Positions 52,861-64,000 of a stretch of 64,000 nt of DNA are shown piece after piece. The stretch comes from Dactylis glomerata (taxonomy: Eukaryota; Streptophyta; Magnoliopsida; Poales; Poaceae): assembly GCA_007115705.1 (NCBI GenBank), contig QXEO01000464.1, positions 7,507,004 to 7,571,003 of the forward strand, written 5' to 3'. Position 1 is the stretch's first letter, and every line of letters begins with the position of its first letter. A program made the translations under genes and the position numbers. The notes below the pieces were generated by a model, which saw nothing but the letters and a program-made list of their open reading frames with translations, was not told the origin of the DNA and did no database searches.

Positions 52861-55330
52861 GGCTATTGGGCCGGGGCCGCCTAGGAAACGTTGACGATTT
52901 TCCAGACTAGTAAAAGTGCACGTGCCACGCACATATAATATATGACAATATCATCAAATTATGGTTCAACGAAAACCAAAAATTTAACAAAGTCGTGACA
53001 CTATTGCGTTGGTATTTTCCTTTTTTTTTACTCGGTGATCGTGTGAGAGAAATTAATACAGATATTGCAGAAACATATCCAAGCATAGGAAATTTAAAAT
53101 GTAAACGTTACTACTATTTTATTTCAGCAAGATCCTGAACCTGACGAAGTACAGTCTCTGCAAGTATTCAAAATTTCAAATGCATATACTCCACAAAGAC
53201 AAATATTCAAATGCATATACTCCCCAAGCACCAGCGGTGTTCGCATTTCACAGTAATACAAATCGTCAGAGATCCATGCTCCACGTAACACACACCTGGT
53301 TAGCTCGTGGAATAGACTGACCAAACTGACATTAATATTCAGCCAACTCACGACAACATCCCTGAAGTGGTACAACATCAGATAACGGTATTTGCCGGCA
53401 CAACTATGATCATCACCTGTGCCTCAGGTCTCTCTGCAAGAGTAAGAATTGAGAAAGGATAAATTGAAATTTTCCCAACAAATCACAGTGTTAGCAGTCC
53501 ACAAATTTAAGGTATGCCCTGGTCAGTTCTGAGGATCAGTGACTCATTTTAAATTTTAGTTGGAAGTTATATCAACAATAAGGAATGAAACCCTCGTATT
53601 GAAATAAATTTTTGAACAATTCATACTGTCTTGCCGACTTCTTTTTCCTACCTTTTCAGAATTTCTAACTCCGGTCGGTATTTGAAAAGACACACACATG
53701 TATTATTGTCTCAAATCATTGGGAAAATCTTCCATCCAAACGAAGTCACCAATCTGTTAAACTGTATTTCCTAATGTTTATAGAATCTTTTTTTTGACAG
53801 GCTAATGTTGATGAACTTGATTTTGGCCTATCCAGATGTAAATCAACGACAATAAAGTGTGCTAGCTATATTGTGCATGTTCATAAAAAATGGTGTTGTG
53901 CATGTTCTGTCCAGTATGGCCGGTCTAGTAACTTATTTTGAAATCTCTGGAGTCCCATAGATCAAAATTTGACATGCTCCATCTAATTTAGAAACAGCAA
54001 CCAATGTAAGAAGACGATAATTGAGAGAAAAGGACACAAAATTAGTTAACATTATTCATGTATTTACCTGCGATGTCACATCCCTGTAATAGTCTATACA
54101 ATCCTGTATTGACTAATAGCGTTGGCATATGCAAATCTGGTGACCAGGAGCTGCAGGACATAAACTCTTGATCTTAACCCATTGGTAAATAATCTGCAAA
54201 CAGAACCGCATCAATCTGACAAAAAACACTGAATTTGGCTTAGCATTAAGTTAAGCACAATCACAAATCAGAAATCAGAACAGGGGCTTGATCAGTTTTA
54301 AAGCATTTGCTAACCTCTTGATCAATTAAGTATAGCATCGTGGACTTGCATTGGATGCTTTTTTTTCCTCAGATTTGAACCGGGTCACTGAACTCATCAA
54401 GCTGCTGCATAACACAAACATATGCAAATCAGAACACTGAGAAAGGAGCAGTTTTAGTAGGGAGATCAGCGCCAAGCACAATCACAGATCAGAAAGGAGC
54501 AGTTTCAGTAGGGTGATTTCTCCTCATGTGCTTTATTTTCTTTTTCTGCAGCCAGAGTTCAAGATTATAGCGAAGAAGGCCTACAGAATATTAGCCTCTG
54601 TACCTATATGTACTGCATGCCCACAAGAAAGTTATTGACCATGACTTCTGTTGTTCCATCTATGAAGAGCAACTCTATTCATGTGCAGCAACAGTTGATG
54701 TCAGTGGATTGTTTGATGATTATATTTCTTGACTATTGCTTGCAGGTAATTTGCTTCAGCTCATAGGACTATATGCTGAAACATATGTATTGCTTATATA
54801 AAAAATATACACTATAAAGAGATCTCTGAATTTTTGAGTTATTGTTGGTATAAGACTATAAGAGAAATGAAAGCGGACCAGAAATTGTTGGCTTTAAGTG
54901 CTGAGCTACTTCATGTCCTCACTATATATTTTCTTGGTAGCTTATTCTTCATCTTTGGTTGATTGGTTTCTTGCAGCTGTAGCTTGACGAAACATGTTGG
55001 ACTTTGTTGTGTTTACCATATAATCCTAGATTTTTATCAGATAGGTCCCAAGAGTGAGACTTAATAGCTGAAGCTCCAATTTGGTTACAACTTGTTTTAC
55101 ATAATATTCAAGTACTAACAACTCAAGTGATGCTGCGCATATATTCGTGGCCAACAATATACCACTCAAGTTTCTGCTCATTTGGTTTTACGATGATAGG
55201 TCTATGTTCAACACTGTAACATTCTTTTATAAAACTGGTTGTGTTGTCAGGTTATTGCACAGACTTTTACCAAAATAATCATATATAAGTTGTTACTATC
55301 TTAGTATTGACAGTGCTACAACATGTCCAG
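52861..55330. other. AT-rich sequence with no confirmed gene
   Basis: Nothing firm is seen. A 50-base near repeat (GAAAGGAGCAGTTT.AGTAGG) occurs at 54442 and 54492. A possible exon of about 95 bases follows a strong acceptor (TCTTTTTCTGCAG) at about 54551, reading PEFKIIAKKAYRIL, but no partner exons are evident. TAGTAAAAGTGCACGTGCCA at 52909 resembles the start of a dispersed grass repeat. Confidence 0.35.
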
Positions 55331-55915
55331 TGCTTACAACCTGAAGAAAACTGAAGAAATTTGAGGAAGGCGGCAAGTGCGGGAGTCGTCGGCATACCTG
55401 CGTGGAGGGAGGCCTCAATTCCCTGTCCCTCTGTCCAGTTCGGCTTCGTCTCCGCGGCCGCGGCCCCGGCCTGCAGTTCGGCGGCGATTCCCCGGCGTGC
55501 AAGGCGGCATGGAATCCGCGTCGTGGAGGGCGTATTCAATTCCCCGGCGCGGAGGCAGGGTGACGACGGCGACAGGACTGAGGCGGCGACTGAGAGAGGA
55601 CGGCGGGGGTCGACTCTCCGGCGTGCAGGGCGGGAGGGTGTCCTCGATTCCCCGGCCCTGACGCAGGGCGACGACGGCGACAGGTCCGAGGCGGCGACGG
55701 AGAGAGGACGGCGGGCTGAGGGCTGCCTCGATTTCCCCGATGTCGTCGGCGCAAGCGTGTGGTGGGCTAACTCCCGTCGACGGCTAGAGGACCAAGGAGC
55801 GTCAGCAATAGACAGCGACGGTGGGAGGACCGTGGGCAGCGAGAGGACAGCGGGCGGCGTCTGCGGCGGATGCGTGATAGGTCGTGGTGAACGGTTGGTT
55901 CACGGTATTTTTTTT
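55331..55915. other. GC-rich block with a 112 bp internal duplication
   Basis: ATTCCCCGGC, GACGACGGCGACAGG and GAGAGAGGACGGCGGG recur at a spacing of about 112 bases (55538 and 55650). The 186-codon plus-strand frame here is low in complexity and has no motif, so I do not call it a gene. The block ends with a T-run at 55909-55919. Confidence 0.5.
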
Positions 55916-56490
55916 TTTTAACAATCAACACCATATATATTTATAAGAGTAAATAGTACATGGTAGAGATACATAAGCTGTCCTCAGCAATTACAAAATA
56001 AAGTCTAAAAGAAACGACTAAATCTTCAAGGTCTTTAAACTCTTTCTTCTTCCATGACATAATCTTGTATTTTTCAGAAGGCAGCCGAATAGAACCGAAC
56101 CATAAACCTGTAAATACCAACGAAGATTCTCCCATAATTTTAATTTGAGCCGCAATGCCAAGGCTACGTGCACGCACGCAGCCATTGAAATAGTCAAGAC
56201 TTTAGCGGGGATTAGGTATACAAAAGTTGTCTGCTCTGGTTAAATTGCGAGTTAGATTAGGAGCGTTAGATCGATGACTTTCACGACTGAGATTAGATGG
56301 ATGGGACGCTCTCGCACGTTTTATATTAGTGGAGATTAGTGGAGATAGGAAATATGCCCGTGCGTTGCAACGGGATTAAAAAACTCTGCTATTGAAAACA
56401 CATGGCGTGACCTAAATTTTGTCCGAAGTCGATTTACCCGTGTAAGCCTAACCTTATTTTGGTTTTCTTTGTAATTTTCAATTTATGTTA
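55916..56490. other. Intergenic sequence with a dispersed-repeat motif
   Basis: GCCCGTGCGTTGCAACGGG at 56356-56374 is an inverted motif found in a widely dispersed grass repeat. No element boundary could be defined. No gene is seen. Confidence 0.45.
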
Positions 56491-56588
56491 CTCCCTATGA
56501 TCTAGTATAACTTTGCACTAAGTTGTTCTTGTATTTTTTTACTAAGTAGTAATAGAGCAGTCTAACACTTATTATGGATCAGAGGTAG
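56491..56588. mobile_element. Stowaway-like MITE, 98 bp
   Basis: The left end CTCCCTATGATCTAGTATAA and the reverse complement of the right end CTACCTCTGATCCATAATAA are inverted and match the Stowaway type. TA flanks both (56489-56490, 56589-56590). Confidence 0.75.
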
Positions 56589-58160
56589 TATCTTTTATTT
56601 AATTTACTTTCATTTTTTTAATCTACTATTTTACAATGTTTTTAAATTTTATAAATTTTTTTGAAACAACAATATGCACCACAAAAATTTGATCAACTTC
56701 TCTTGCCGAAATCGTAATAGATGCTACAATAGATTTGTTACTTCTCTATGATCATTTACACATATATGCATCAATGCATTTACAAAGAAAGCAACCCTAT
56801 AAATTTCGAGATGTGCAAGTAATAAATTGAGACTATAAATTTCGAGATGTGCAAGTAATAAATTCTGCTATGATATGTACCTCCCCAATTCCTTGACAAG
56901 AGGCAAGTTCCAATAGCTCCTTTTGTAAGAAGACGACAATGAATTTTGGCTTTGTGGTCATCCGGTAGATTGCTGATGCAAAGGCATACTACAACATGAA
57001 GCTTCTAACCATATTTACCATCAAGCATCGCATGCTGCTCCACCTGCTAGCAGAAGGGGAGAAACTAAAAATCAGTATGTCCAACCCAATTCATCAAATC
57101 TAGATCAAAATCGCATGCTAGAAGAAGCACCTGCAAGTTGCTGAACGCTTTGAGCACCTGCCAGGACTGGGGGCGACCAGATCCGACCAGGAAGGTGTCG
57201 TGGTCAGCCGGTTTTTCTGTTGTTAGTTTATGCAAGACAGAAGGATGTCGCCAGTCAAAATCAGATCTCAATCTAAATTTGCAAAGACATACAACAACGC
57301 TAGCCTGCCTGCAAATTTGACTGTTTCTTGCCTCGTTCAGCCGAGGATTGACGACAGACCACACTTGCTTGGTACAGCAGAACGCATCGGGAGCGCTCCT
57401 TGCCTCCGAACCTGCACATATCATAAGGGCCTAGGCTTCTCTGGGTCAATTGGTCTCCTTTGTTACTGCGGCAACTCTCCCGAGGAGCGGATCAAGCGAG
57501 CTCGCCCCTATCAGCCTATCCCTCCCATGGCAACAGCTGGATTGGAAGGGGAATGTCGATGTTCACAACGCAGCGGGGCATCAGAGCCATGACCTGTTCT
57601 GCAGAGGCATGGTGGTGTGTGGTCGAGGCGTCTGTCTCTCGGGCGCCATATCGCGTGGAGGGCATAGGGAGAAGATTTGGGGCGAGACACGCTCGAAGAT
57701 GGATTGTTTCCAACTTCTCTCTCCCCCGTGAAGTCGGGTCGCTACCACCGTGCTACCTGGTTAGCTGCAGGGAGCCACCCCAAGCCGATGACCTCGATGG
57801 GACCTAGCCCGACGGCCGCGCTGCGCACAAGGCGCCGCCTCTATCGAGAGGAGAGGCGTTGGGGACGGGGAGCTGCACGTGTTGGGCGCCGCGCCTCCAT
57901 TGAGATAGGGTCACCTCTGCTTCAAGATGGTGCTACGCTAGGATCCAACGTGGTGAGAATCTCGAAAACTTGCCTACTTGTTCAAGGAGAAGATCATTGG
58001 CTGCCTCTTTCTCTCGATTCCTTCGATAGGGACGATCCAAACTATGGCACGAATATGTTCAGCAAGGAGGGTAGAGGTGTTGAGGGCCCTAATTACAGCG
58101 CCGAGCACGGCCAAGACGGCGGCGGCTAGGGCTACGAGAGCAAATCGACGAAGACGAAAT
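56589..58160. other. Low-copy sequence with no confirmed gene
   Basis: A 36 bp tandem duplication lies at 56797-56864 (CTATAAATTTCGAGATGTGC plus 16 bases, twice). From 57120 to 58150 the sequence is moderately GC-rich, with several overlapping frames of 60-150 codons in both strands and none with a recognised motif. A broken gene is possible. Confidence 0.4.
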
Positions 58161-58570
58161 TGTTGAAACTAGGCTAGATCAATATCGGTAGATTGATTCT
58201 CTGTACTTGATATATCTGAGAGAGAGAGAGAGAGAGATCAGAGAGAGAGAGAAGGGAGATAACCTGCACCTTGGCTCGAGGAACTCGAGCCACTGGCCAT
58301 GGCGACGGAGGGTGGCGCGAGCGTGGGTGTGTGGTGGCGGCGGAGCTTCCCGTGACTAGCGCTAACCCTAGATCGGATTGGAATATCGGTGGGGCGATTG
58401 GCAACGACGAACCTCATACCGTGTGCCCCGGCCCCCACCTCTTTATATAGCGCTGCCACAGGGGCCCACCAACCATATTTCGGTTGGACGCCCCCGATCA
58501 GGGCGCGAGAGAGGGGAACAGATCGAGTCGTTGGACTCGGTCTGCCAGAACGTTCGAGATCATCCTAACA
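58161..58570 (-). repeat. 3' LTR of Copia-3, 410 bp
   Basis: On the minus strand it begins TGTTAGGATGATCTCG and ends CCTAGTTTCAACA. TATATAAAG lies on the minus strand at 58441-58449, and a GA-rich microsatellite at 58219-58252. Confidence 0.85.
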
Positions 58571-58754
58571 TTCTCCCCCTTGATCTCAACTTTACTTTTA
58601 ACTTTATATTTTATACTTTACTTGTTTCATCACCGATCAATATATAGAGCATGTTTCATCGTCACAGCTCAATTGCCGATAGAATCAGACAGCCACTATA
58701 CACTTCTCTGTTTTAAAACAAATTCTGTTACTTTCGGGCCTCTTATGATCCAGG

Positions 58755-59108
58755 AATCATAGGCTTGCTATTAAACCCATGCCGGCTAAGTGTTCCTTAA
58801 ACACACTGGGTGGTAAGCCTTTCGTTAGCGGATCTGCAAGCATATCCTTTGTCCTTATATGCTCGAGTCTTATAGTTTGATCCTAGATTTTATCTTTCAC
58901 AACATAATACTTTACTTCTATTGGTCTGGTAGCTTTACTCGACTTGTTGTTGTGAGCATAAAATACTGCAGGCTGGTTGTCACAGTACATCTATATTGGT
59001 TTGTCAATGCAATCCACCACTTTCAAGTCGGGTATAAATTTCTTTAGCCATAACACCTGATTCGTGGCCTCAAAACATGCTATGAATTCGGCATACATCG
59101 TGGATGAT
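58755..59108 (-). pseudogene. Copia-3 RNase H and polyprotein C-terminus
   Basis: The minus strand reads AEFIACFEATNQVLWLKKF, typical of Copia RNase H. It continues with a CDNQPAVFYA-like segment, then a stop within the segment around 58866-58880, then DMLADPLTKGL and KEHLAGMGL just before the end of the polyprotein. RNase H degrades the RNA strand during reverse transcription. At least one in-frame stop (about 58990) interrupts it. Confidence 0.85.
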
Positions 59109-60796
59109 TGATACATCTCCAACGTATCTATAATTTTTGATGCTCCATGCTTATTTTTACACCATTTGCCTATTGTTTCGTTACACTTCGTGGCACTTTT
59201 ATGCATTTTCCGGAACTAACCTATTAACGAGTTGCCACAGTGCCAGTTCCCTGTTTTCTGCTGTTTTTGTGTTTCAGAAGTGATACACAGGAAATATTCT
59301 CGGAATTGGACGAAACAAGTTCCTGAAGTCTTATTTTACCCGGAAGCTTCCAGAGATCCGAAGGAGAGTAGGAGGAGGGCCACCAGGGCCCCACACGCAG
59401 GGGTGGCACGGCCAGGCCCCTGGCCGCGCGGGCCCCGCGTGAGGGCGCCTGGCTTCCCCTCTGACATCTCCCCTTCGCCTATAAGACACCCCGATGGAAA
59501 AAACCTAAGTACCCGATCAGTTTTCCAGAACACATCGCGATCCGCCGCCGCCGTCGACCCGAAGATCGGGAGGGTCCAGAAGCTCTTCCCGGCACCCTGC
59601 AGGAGAAGGGAATCGCCACCGGAGGTCTTCTTCATCGCCATGCTTGCCTCCGGAGCGATGAGTGAGTAGTCTACCTTGGACTATGGGTCCATAGCAGTAG
59701 CTAGATGGTTGTCTTCTCCACCATGTGCTTCATGTTTAGATCTCATGAGCTGCCCTACATGATTGAGATCACCGTTATGTAATTCTACATGTTTGGTTTG
59801 TTGGGATCCGATGAATATTGGTGTTTATGATTGAGTTGCTGTACTGAATATTATCTTTTGTTATCTCTATGTTGTTTATGATCTTGCATGCTCTCCGTTG
59901 TTAGTAGCTATCTTGGCCGAGTAGTTGCTAGTGACTCCAAGAGGGGGTATTTATGCTCGATAGTGGGTTCATGCCTCTATTTCACCTGGGGGAGTGACAG
60001 AAACCTCGAAGGTGGTAGATGTGCTGTTGCTACTAGGGAGAAAACAACATTCATATGCTCAAGGGCATATGCTTTGTTTACATTACACACTTTGCTTAAT
60101 GCAATTATCTGTTGTTCGCAACTTAATACTTTTGGGGTGTTCGGATTGATATCCCCGGGAGTGGATTATTAGTCATAGATGCAGTTGGATGGCGGTCTAT
60201 GTATTTTGTTGTAATGCCCAGAGTAAATCTCATAGTGATCTTCTTGACATATCACGTTTATCTTTATTCTATCAATTGCCCAACTGTAATTTGTTTACCC
60301 AGCATGTGTTATTTATCTATGGAGAGACACCACTAGTGAACTGTGGACCCCGGTCCTATTTCCATCATATTGCTATCACCTGTTTACTTTCTCGCACTGT
60401 TTACTTTACTCGCATACTTTTACTGTTTTCCACTCGATACACTCATAACCTTTGTTTCAAGCAAACCGGTGAGATTGACAACCTCATCGTAAGTTGGGAG
60501 CAAAGTATTTATTTGTGTGTGTGCAGGTTCCGCGTTGCAGCTAGCAAGCAAAGCTTGGATGAGGCGCCATATATAAATTGTCCGCAGCTGTCGCAAACTA
60601 GCAAGCATCACCTTCAGTCGTTTGTCTCTCCTCTCCTGACCGATATTAAACCTTGGTTTCTTAACTGAGGGAAAACCAGCTGCTATACTCATCACACCTT
60701 CCTCTTAGGGTTCCCAACGGGCTGGTCATTCACCACGCACAAGGACTGTTGCTGGGGGACGAAGAAGAATAATCTCCTTCATCAACTAGCCATCAG
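59109..60796 (+). repeat. 5' LTR of Athila-2, 1688 bp
   Basis: It begins TGATACATCTCCAACGTATC and ends CTAGCCATCA. It is homologous to the Athila-1 LTRs throughout (for example 59680-60100 against 10740-11160 reversed) but more diverged than those are from each other. Confidence 0.92.
59480..59486 (+). promoter_or_regulatory. TATA-like box of the Athila-2 LTR
   Basis: TATAAGA lies at the position equivalent to TATAAAG in Athila-1. Transcription would start about 30 bases downstream. The G change may weaken it. Confidence 0.4.
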
Positions 60797-60806
60797 CTGT
60801 TTTTCT

Positions 60807-60824
60807 GGCGCCGTTGCCAGGGAG
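60807..60824 (+). other. Primer binding site (tRNA-Asp) of Athila-2
   Basis: TGGCGCCGTTGCCAGGGA begins 10 bases after the LTR and matches the complement of the tRNA-Asp 3' end with one mismatch (A for G). Confidence 0.88.
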
Positions 60825-60982
60825 GAAGTAGAAGACTTCTGCGAGGGGAGTTTTTCGCACGCACATTCTTTACTTTGTTATTGCTTTGCTTTACTTTATT
60901 TATTTTACCTACATCGTTTTATATCAAAAACCCAAAAAAATTAGAATCCTTGGTAGTTGTTATTTCTTTACTTCAGTTTATC

Positions 60983-61575
60983 ATGCTGTTCCCTAAGTTC
61001 GTTATGGAGGACCTCTCAGTAGGTAGTGGTTCGATTATTGGCAAAAGTAACATTGAGGACTTCTTTAATCACATTAGTATGCATAAAGAAGTTGAGGAAA
61101 AGTCTTTGGTTGAGTTAGCTCCTAGTTATGAAGTTGCTTCTGCTCATTTAGTTCACATGTTAGAAGCTAGGTTTGCTAGTCTTAATCCTTTTATGCAATA
61201 CATGTTCCTTAAGCTTCATGAAATTGAGGATCCCGAAAAGAAAGCTTTTATCTTGGAAACTTTGCGCATAGAATTTAAAGATGTTGCATGTGAGGCTAGG
61301 AAAGTTTTTAAGAAGTTTGATAAGCTTGGCTCGCCTGTTGAAATTGTTGGTACACCCGATGATATTAGAGTACCAATACTTATGAACTTATAGGAATTCA
61401 TGATGTTTGGGAAAAGAATTCCAGTTGGATTTGCCCTGAAAATCCTTTCGATGAAAGTAGTGTGCCAAAGTGTGATCATAAAGGATTTTCAAAAACTCAG
61501 TTGAACACATTTTCCTTCATTGTTGAAAAGATCTCTGCTGTTGATCTCGATGCTTCATCACTTGATGTTACTTGA
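60983..61575 (+). pseudogene. Athila-2 unrecognised protein (about 196 residues, one frameshift)
   Basis: An ATG at 60983 occupies the same place as the gag start of Athila-1. The first frame runs to TAG at 61391-61393 (136 residues): MEDLSVGSGS, NIEDFFNHISMHKEVEEKS, then a helical, Leu/Glu/Lys-rich segment and VGTPDDIRVP. A one-base shift near 61375 joins a second frame: YELIGIHDVWEKNSSWICPE, then FSKTQLNTFSFIVEKISAVD, ending DASSLDVT at TGA 61573-61575. The last eight residues equal those ending the Athila-1 gag-protease. No zinc knuckle, protease or polymerase motif is visible and I do not recognise the family. It may be a diverged structural protein or an acquired module. Confidence 0.75.
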
Positions 61576-64000
61576 TTCGTAATTTTCTGCGCCTAGCTCA
61601 AAGGCGTTAAAGAAAAGCACTCTTGGGAGATAACCCAATGTTTTCTTTTTGGTACTTTTTCTTTTATTTGAGTCTTGGAAGTCATTACTACTGTAATGAC
61701 CGCTCCTTATCTTGTTTATTTCGTTTTTGTGCCAAGAGAAGCCTCTAATTTGAGTGAGGTAAAGATTTGGGGATGTTGCTGTCCTGAAACTGTTTTCGGT
61801 GCTGCACCGTAAAAATTCGTATAAATTCTCTGTATATCTTTTGGACCTGCGATTTCTTGTGCATATGCCGCAGGTTATATCCAAAAAAAAATTAGTTGAA
61901 CACTTTTTGATTTGAGCAACAGAAAACCCCTCAAAAATTCGACCTTTGTCAGCTGTTCAGTTTTGACAGATTTCTGCCAATATTTGTGTTTGCCACTTTA
62001 TCGCTTTCTTTTGAGTTCTTTTGATCACGGGAATTTTTTTTTGGGAGGTTGCTACAGTAGTATTTGCTATATATGTGGTGGTTTTGAGTTGAAACCTGAA
62101 GCAAAAAGAGGTTGATTATATGTTATGCTTGCACTAATGTTGCTAATAGAATTGTGTTTAGTTTTGTATGAAGGAAGTTTTCAAGTGTAGGGATTGGAGA
62201 ATGATGAGATGAGTTGAAGGATGGACAAAAGCTCAAGCTTGGGGATGCCCATGCATCACCCCAAGAAATATCCAAGAAGTACAAGCGTCAAAGCTTGGGG
62301 ATGCCCCCGAGGCACCCCTTCTTCATCGGTAAAAATCAGGTCACCTTTCAAGACACTATATTTTATTGCTTCATGCACTATGTGTTTTTCTTGGAGCGTC
62401 AGTTGTTTTAGTTTTCTTAGTTGGTTTAGTTTGTTTGTTTGCTGCAATAAATGGTTGGACCCCAAAAAATTTCTTTTGGAGGAGATGTACTCGTTTTCAT
62501 TTGCAAAGAACGCTCTAGTTTTCACTCTTATTAAAAATCAAGCGTTCTTCTTTTTCTGCTACTGCTTTTGGTTTTCGTTTTCGCCTTGATTTGCATTCAG
62601 ACCTTGTCATATCTTTTCATCAAGGTGTATTTTTGCCTCTGATCTTTATTGGTTTTCATCAAAAGAGGTGTTTATAAAAATTTCAAATGGTGTTGGAAAA
62701 GAGAAAAAGCTTTGTGCCAAATAGTGGTACAAGAAGGAGCTTGTGTAGACTGCGGCTTAGGCTTTTTTATGTCATGCTTGATGTCTTTTTGATAGTATGC
62801 TTAGTGGTTTTGCTGTAGCATGACTTGTCTCAAATAACTGAGATTGCTTAATGAGCCTTTGAAAAAAATCATGCGTTGTTTTTAATTGTATGGAAGCATT
62901 ATTTTGGTTTTCTCCTTGATGCTTTATTTGGGTTGACTTGGCGCATGCTCACACATGTTAGACTCTTACAAAGTCGCCAATAGCCTCTATGATCATTTAG
63001 TTTTTGACTTTTTATGCCATCTTATGCTTCTTTTAATGTCGCTTTGTCGCTTTGCATGATTATGGCCATTACTGCTCTCTTAGTTGGTCGCTCCTAGTCT
63101 TTTGCTAGCCCTCGCCTTGTACTGTGTATGAGCTCTACTCGTGCATCCAACTCCTAAAAGCCAAAGTTTTCCAAAGTGTCCACCATACATACCTACTAGC
63201 ATTTTGCTATTCCAAGTAAATTTGACTTGCTTTTATTTTCTCTTCAAATTAAACTCTTACCAGTGTTATGCGAAATTCGGTCAGTAAAGCTCTCACGAAC
63301 CGGAAGGCACACTTTAATTTTTCCTGTTCTTAAAAATTTGACATTGTGGTCTCTTATGTTGAGTTGTTATGCTTGCAAGTTGTAAGTTGGATTCTAGCCC
63401 AGCCATGCTGTCATGGGGCAAGCTTTCAACATTGCACTTCTTATTTGAGTTGATATCGTGATCTTTTGTTTATGGATGCCCGCAGTGTGAAATGAATTGG
63501 GAATCTTGTGGGGATCATGGAGTTTGTATATGTGTTAGGGAAACGCCGGGCCGCCAATCTAAGTCATGCATAATTCATGGTGGAAATTTGCAGCATACCC
63601 ATGGTGAACATTCGACGACGCATCTCACAATAAAAAGCTAAACAAAAGGCAAATAAAAGAGATGTCGAGGTGTTCATTGTCTGCTTGTCCTATCATTTTG
63701 GTGTGGGCTTGTTCCATGTCATCGGGCATGGAGGTACCCCATTGGCGGTTCTCAATGATATGCATATACTTACAATGACAAGAGCCTTGCTTGGGACTCT
63801 AAGTAAAGTAGCATGAGGTTTGGGTACTCGTATTCACGGGGCATGAGGTTTTCAACTTATGATTTGTCAAGCATATGCATCATAATTGTTCTCGCATTTA
63901 CTTTAACCATTCAAGATGCTTATGATGGGGGCAATGAGAGCTCAAAGCCGGTAAGTACCATAATTTTTGAAGGTTATAAAACTTGCAATCACTGCTTCCC
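61576..64000 (+). other. 3' non-coding region of Athila-2
   Basis: It is homologous to 19527-20006 and 12224-13769 of Athila-1 (reversed). It contains two copies of AGCTTGGGGATGCC at 62237 and 62291 with a spacer, a segment missing from Athila-1. There is no gene. Confidence 0.85.

Larger units (their letters stand above)
58161..59108 (-). mobile_element. Copia-3: 3' end of a Ty1-Copia element, cut by Athila-2
   Basis: On the minus strand, 59108 to about 58755 encodes the end of RNase H and the polyprotein. This is followed by non-coding sequence, a polypurine tract (AAGGGGGAGA, about 58573-58582) and a 410 bp LTR. The rest of the element must lie right of Athila-2, beyond the window. Confidence 0.85.
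59109..64000 (+). mobile_element. Athila-2: Athila-like LTR retrotransposon with a different coding module (runs off the window)
   Basis: The 5' LTR, tRNA-Asp primer site and 3' non-coding region are homologous to Athila-1, but the coding region is unrelated to gag-protease. The window ends inside the 3' non-coding region, about 0.5 kb before the expected 3' LTR (position equivalent to 12224 of Athila-1). It interrupts Copia-3; the expected target duplication is ATGAT (59104-59108), with the partner beyond the window. Confidence 0.92.

Noticed and set aside
55361..55921. 186-codon plus-strand frame
   Set aside because: Composition is driven by a 112 bp GC-rich duplication; the reverse strand is open too and no domain is visible.
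57230..58129. Overlapping frames of 93-150 codons as a host gene
   Set aside because: No recognised motif, no coherent exon structure, and competing frames on both strands.

Overview
This is a eukaryotic, almost certainly grass (Pooideae, probably Triticeae such as wheat, barley, rye or Aegilops) nuclear genome window. It consists almost entirely of transposable elements nested in one another. I find no confirmed host gene, no tRNA or rRNA gene and no CRISPR array. The grass assignment rests on Athila-type LTRs beginning TGATACRTCTCC with a tRNA-Asp primer site, a Copia LTR with a tRNA-iMet primer site, Stowaway and Tourist MITEs, a 16 kb CACTA element with GCCGACGGC subterminal repeats, and plant-style GT-AG introns. 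Family names from curated repeat libraries are not given because no search could be run.

Layout. 1-2170 is copy A of a duplicated low-copy block. Copy B starts at 5968 and ends near 28055, blown apart by insertions. Copy A carries a 1 kb Mutator-like element (397-1421); copy B has the matching empty site. A 915 bp non-LTR-like repeat (3214-4128) and a Tourist-like MITE (4204-4623) follow. Copy B holds a decayed Copia element (6174-about 9324), then a second copy of the non-LTR-like repeat. That repeat is split by a 13.9 kb Athila-like LTR retrotransposon on the minus strand (10036-23935, target duplication CCCCG). Athila-1 itself contains a 5'-truncated second LTR element (13770-19526). Next come a minus-strand LINE-like insertion (24283-25506), a minimal Stowaway (25597-25651) and the rest of copy B with two more MITEs.

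28496-30925 is a Copia element cut inside its integrase by a CACTA transposon (30926-47107). The CACTA carries a 20-monomer, 352 bp tandem array organised as a three-monomer higher-order repeat. It also carries an apparently intact three-exon TNP2-type transposase gene (39990-43676) and an eight-exon second gene (43914-46419).

47108-58160 is lower-copy sequence with MITEs. One of these is a 389 bp Mutator-type MITE loaded with eight E2F-like TTCCCGCC cores and three G-box cores. A minus-strand Copia 3' end (58161-59108) is cut by a second Athila-like element in plus orientation (59109 to beyond 64000).

The elements interact as layers of insertion. The two Athila-like elements share LTRs and 3' non-coding sequence but carry unrelated coding modules: gag-protease in one, an unrecognised protein of about 196 residues in the other. 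Neither carries reverse transcriptase or integrase between its coding module and its 3' non-coding region, so both must depend on enzymes supplied in trans. Strongest candidates for something undescribed: the module-swapped Athila-like element, the hierarchical CACTA array, and the E2F/G-box-bearing MITE.
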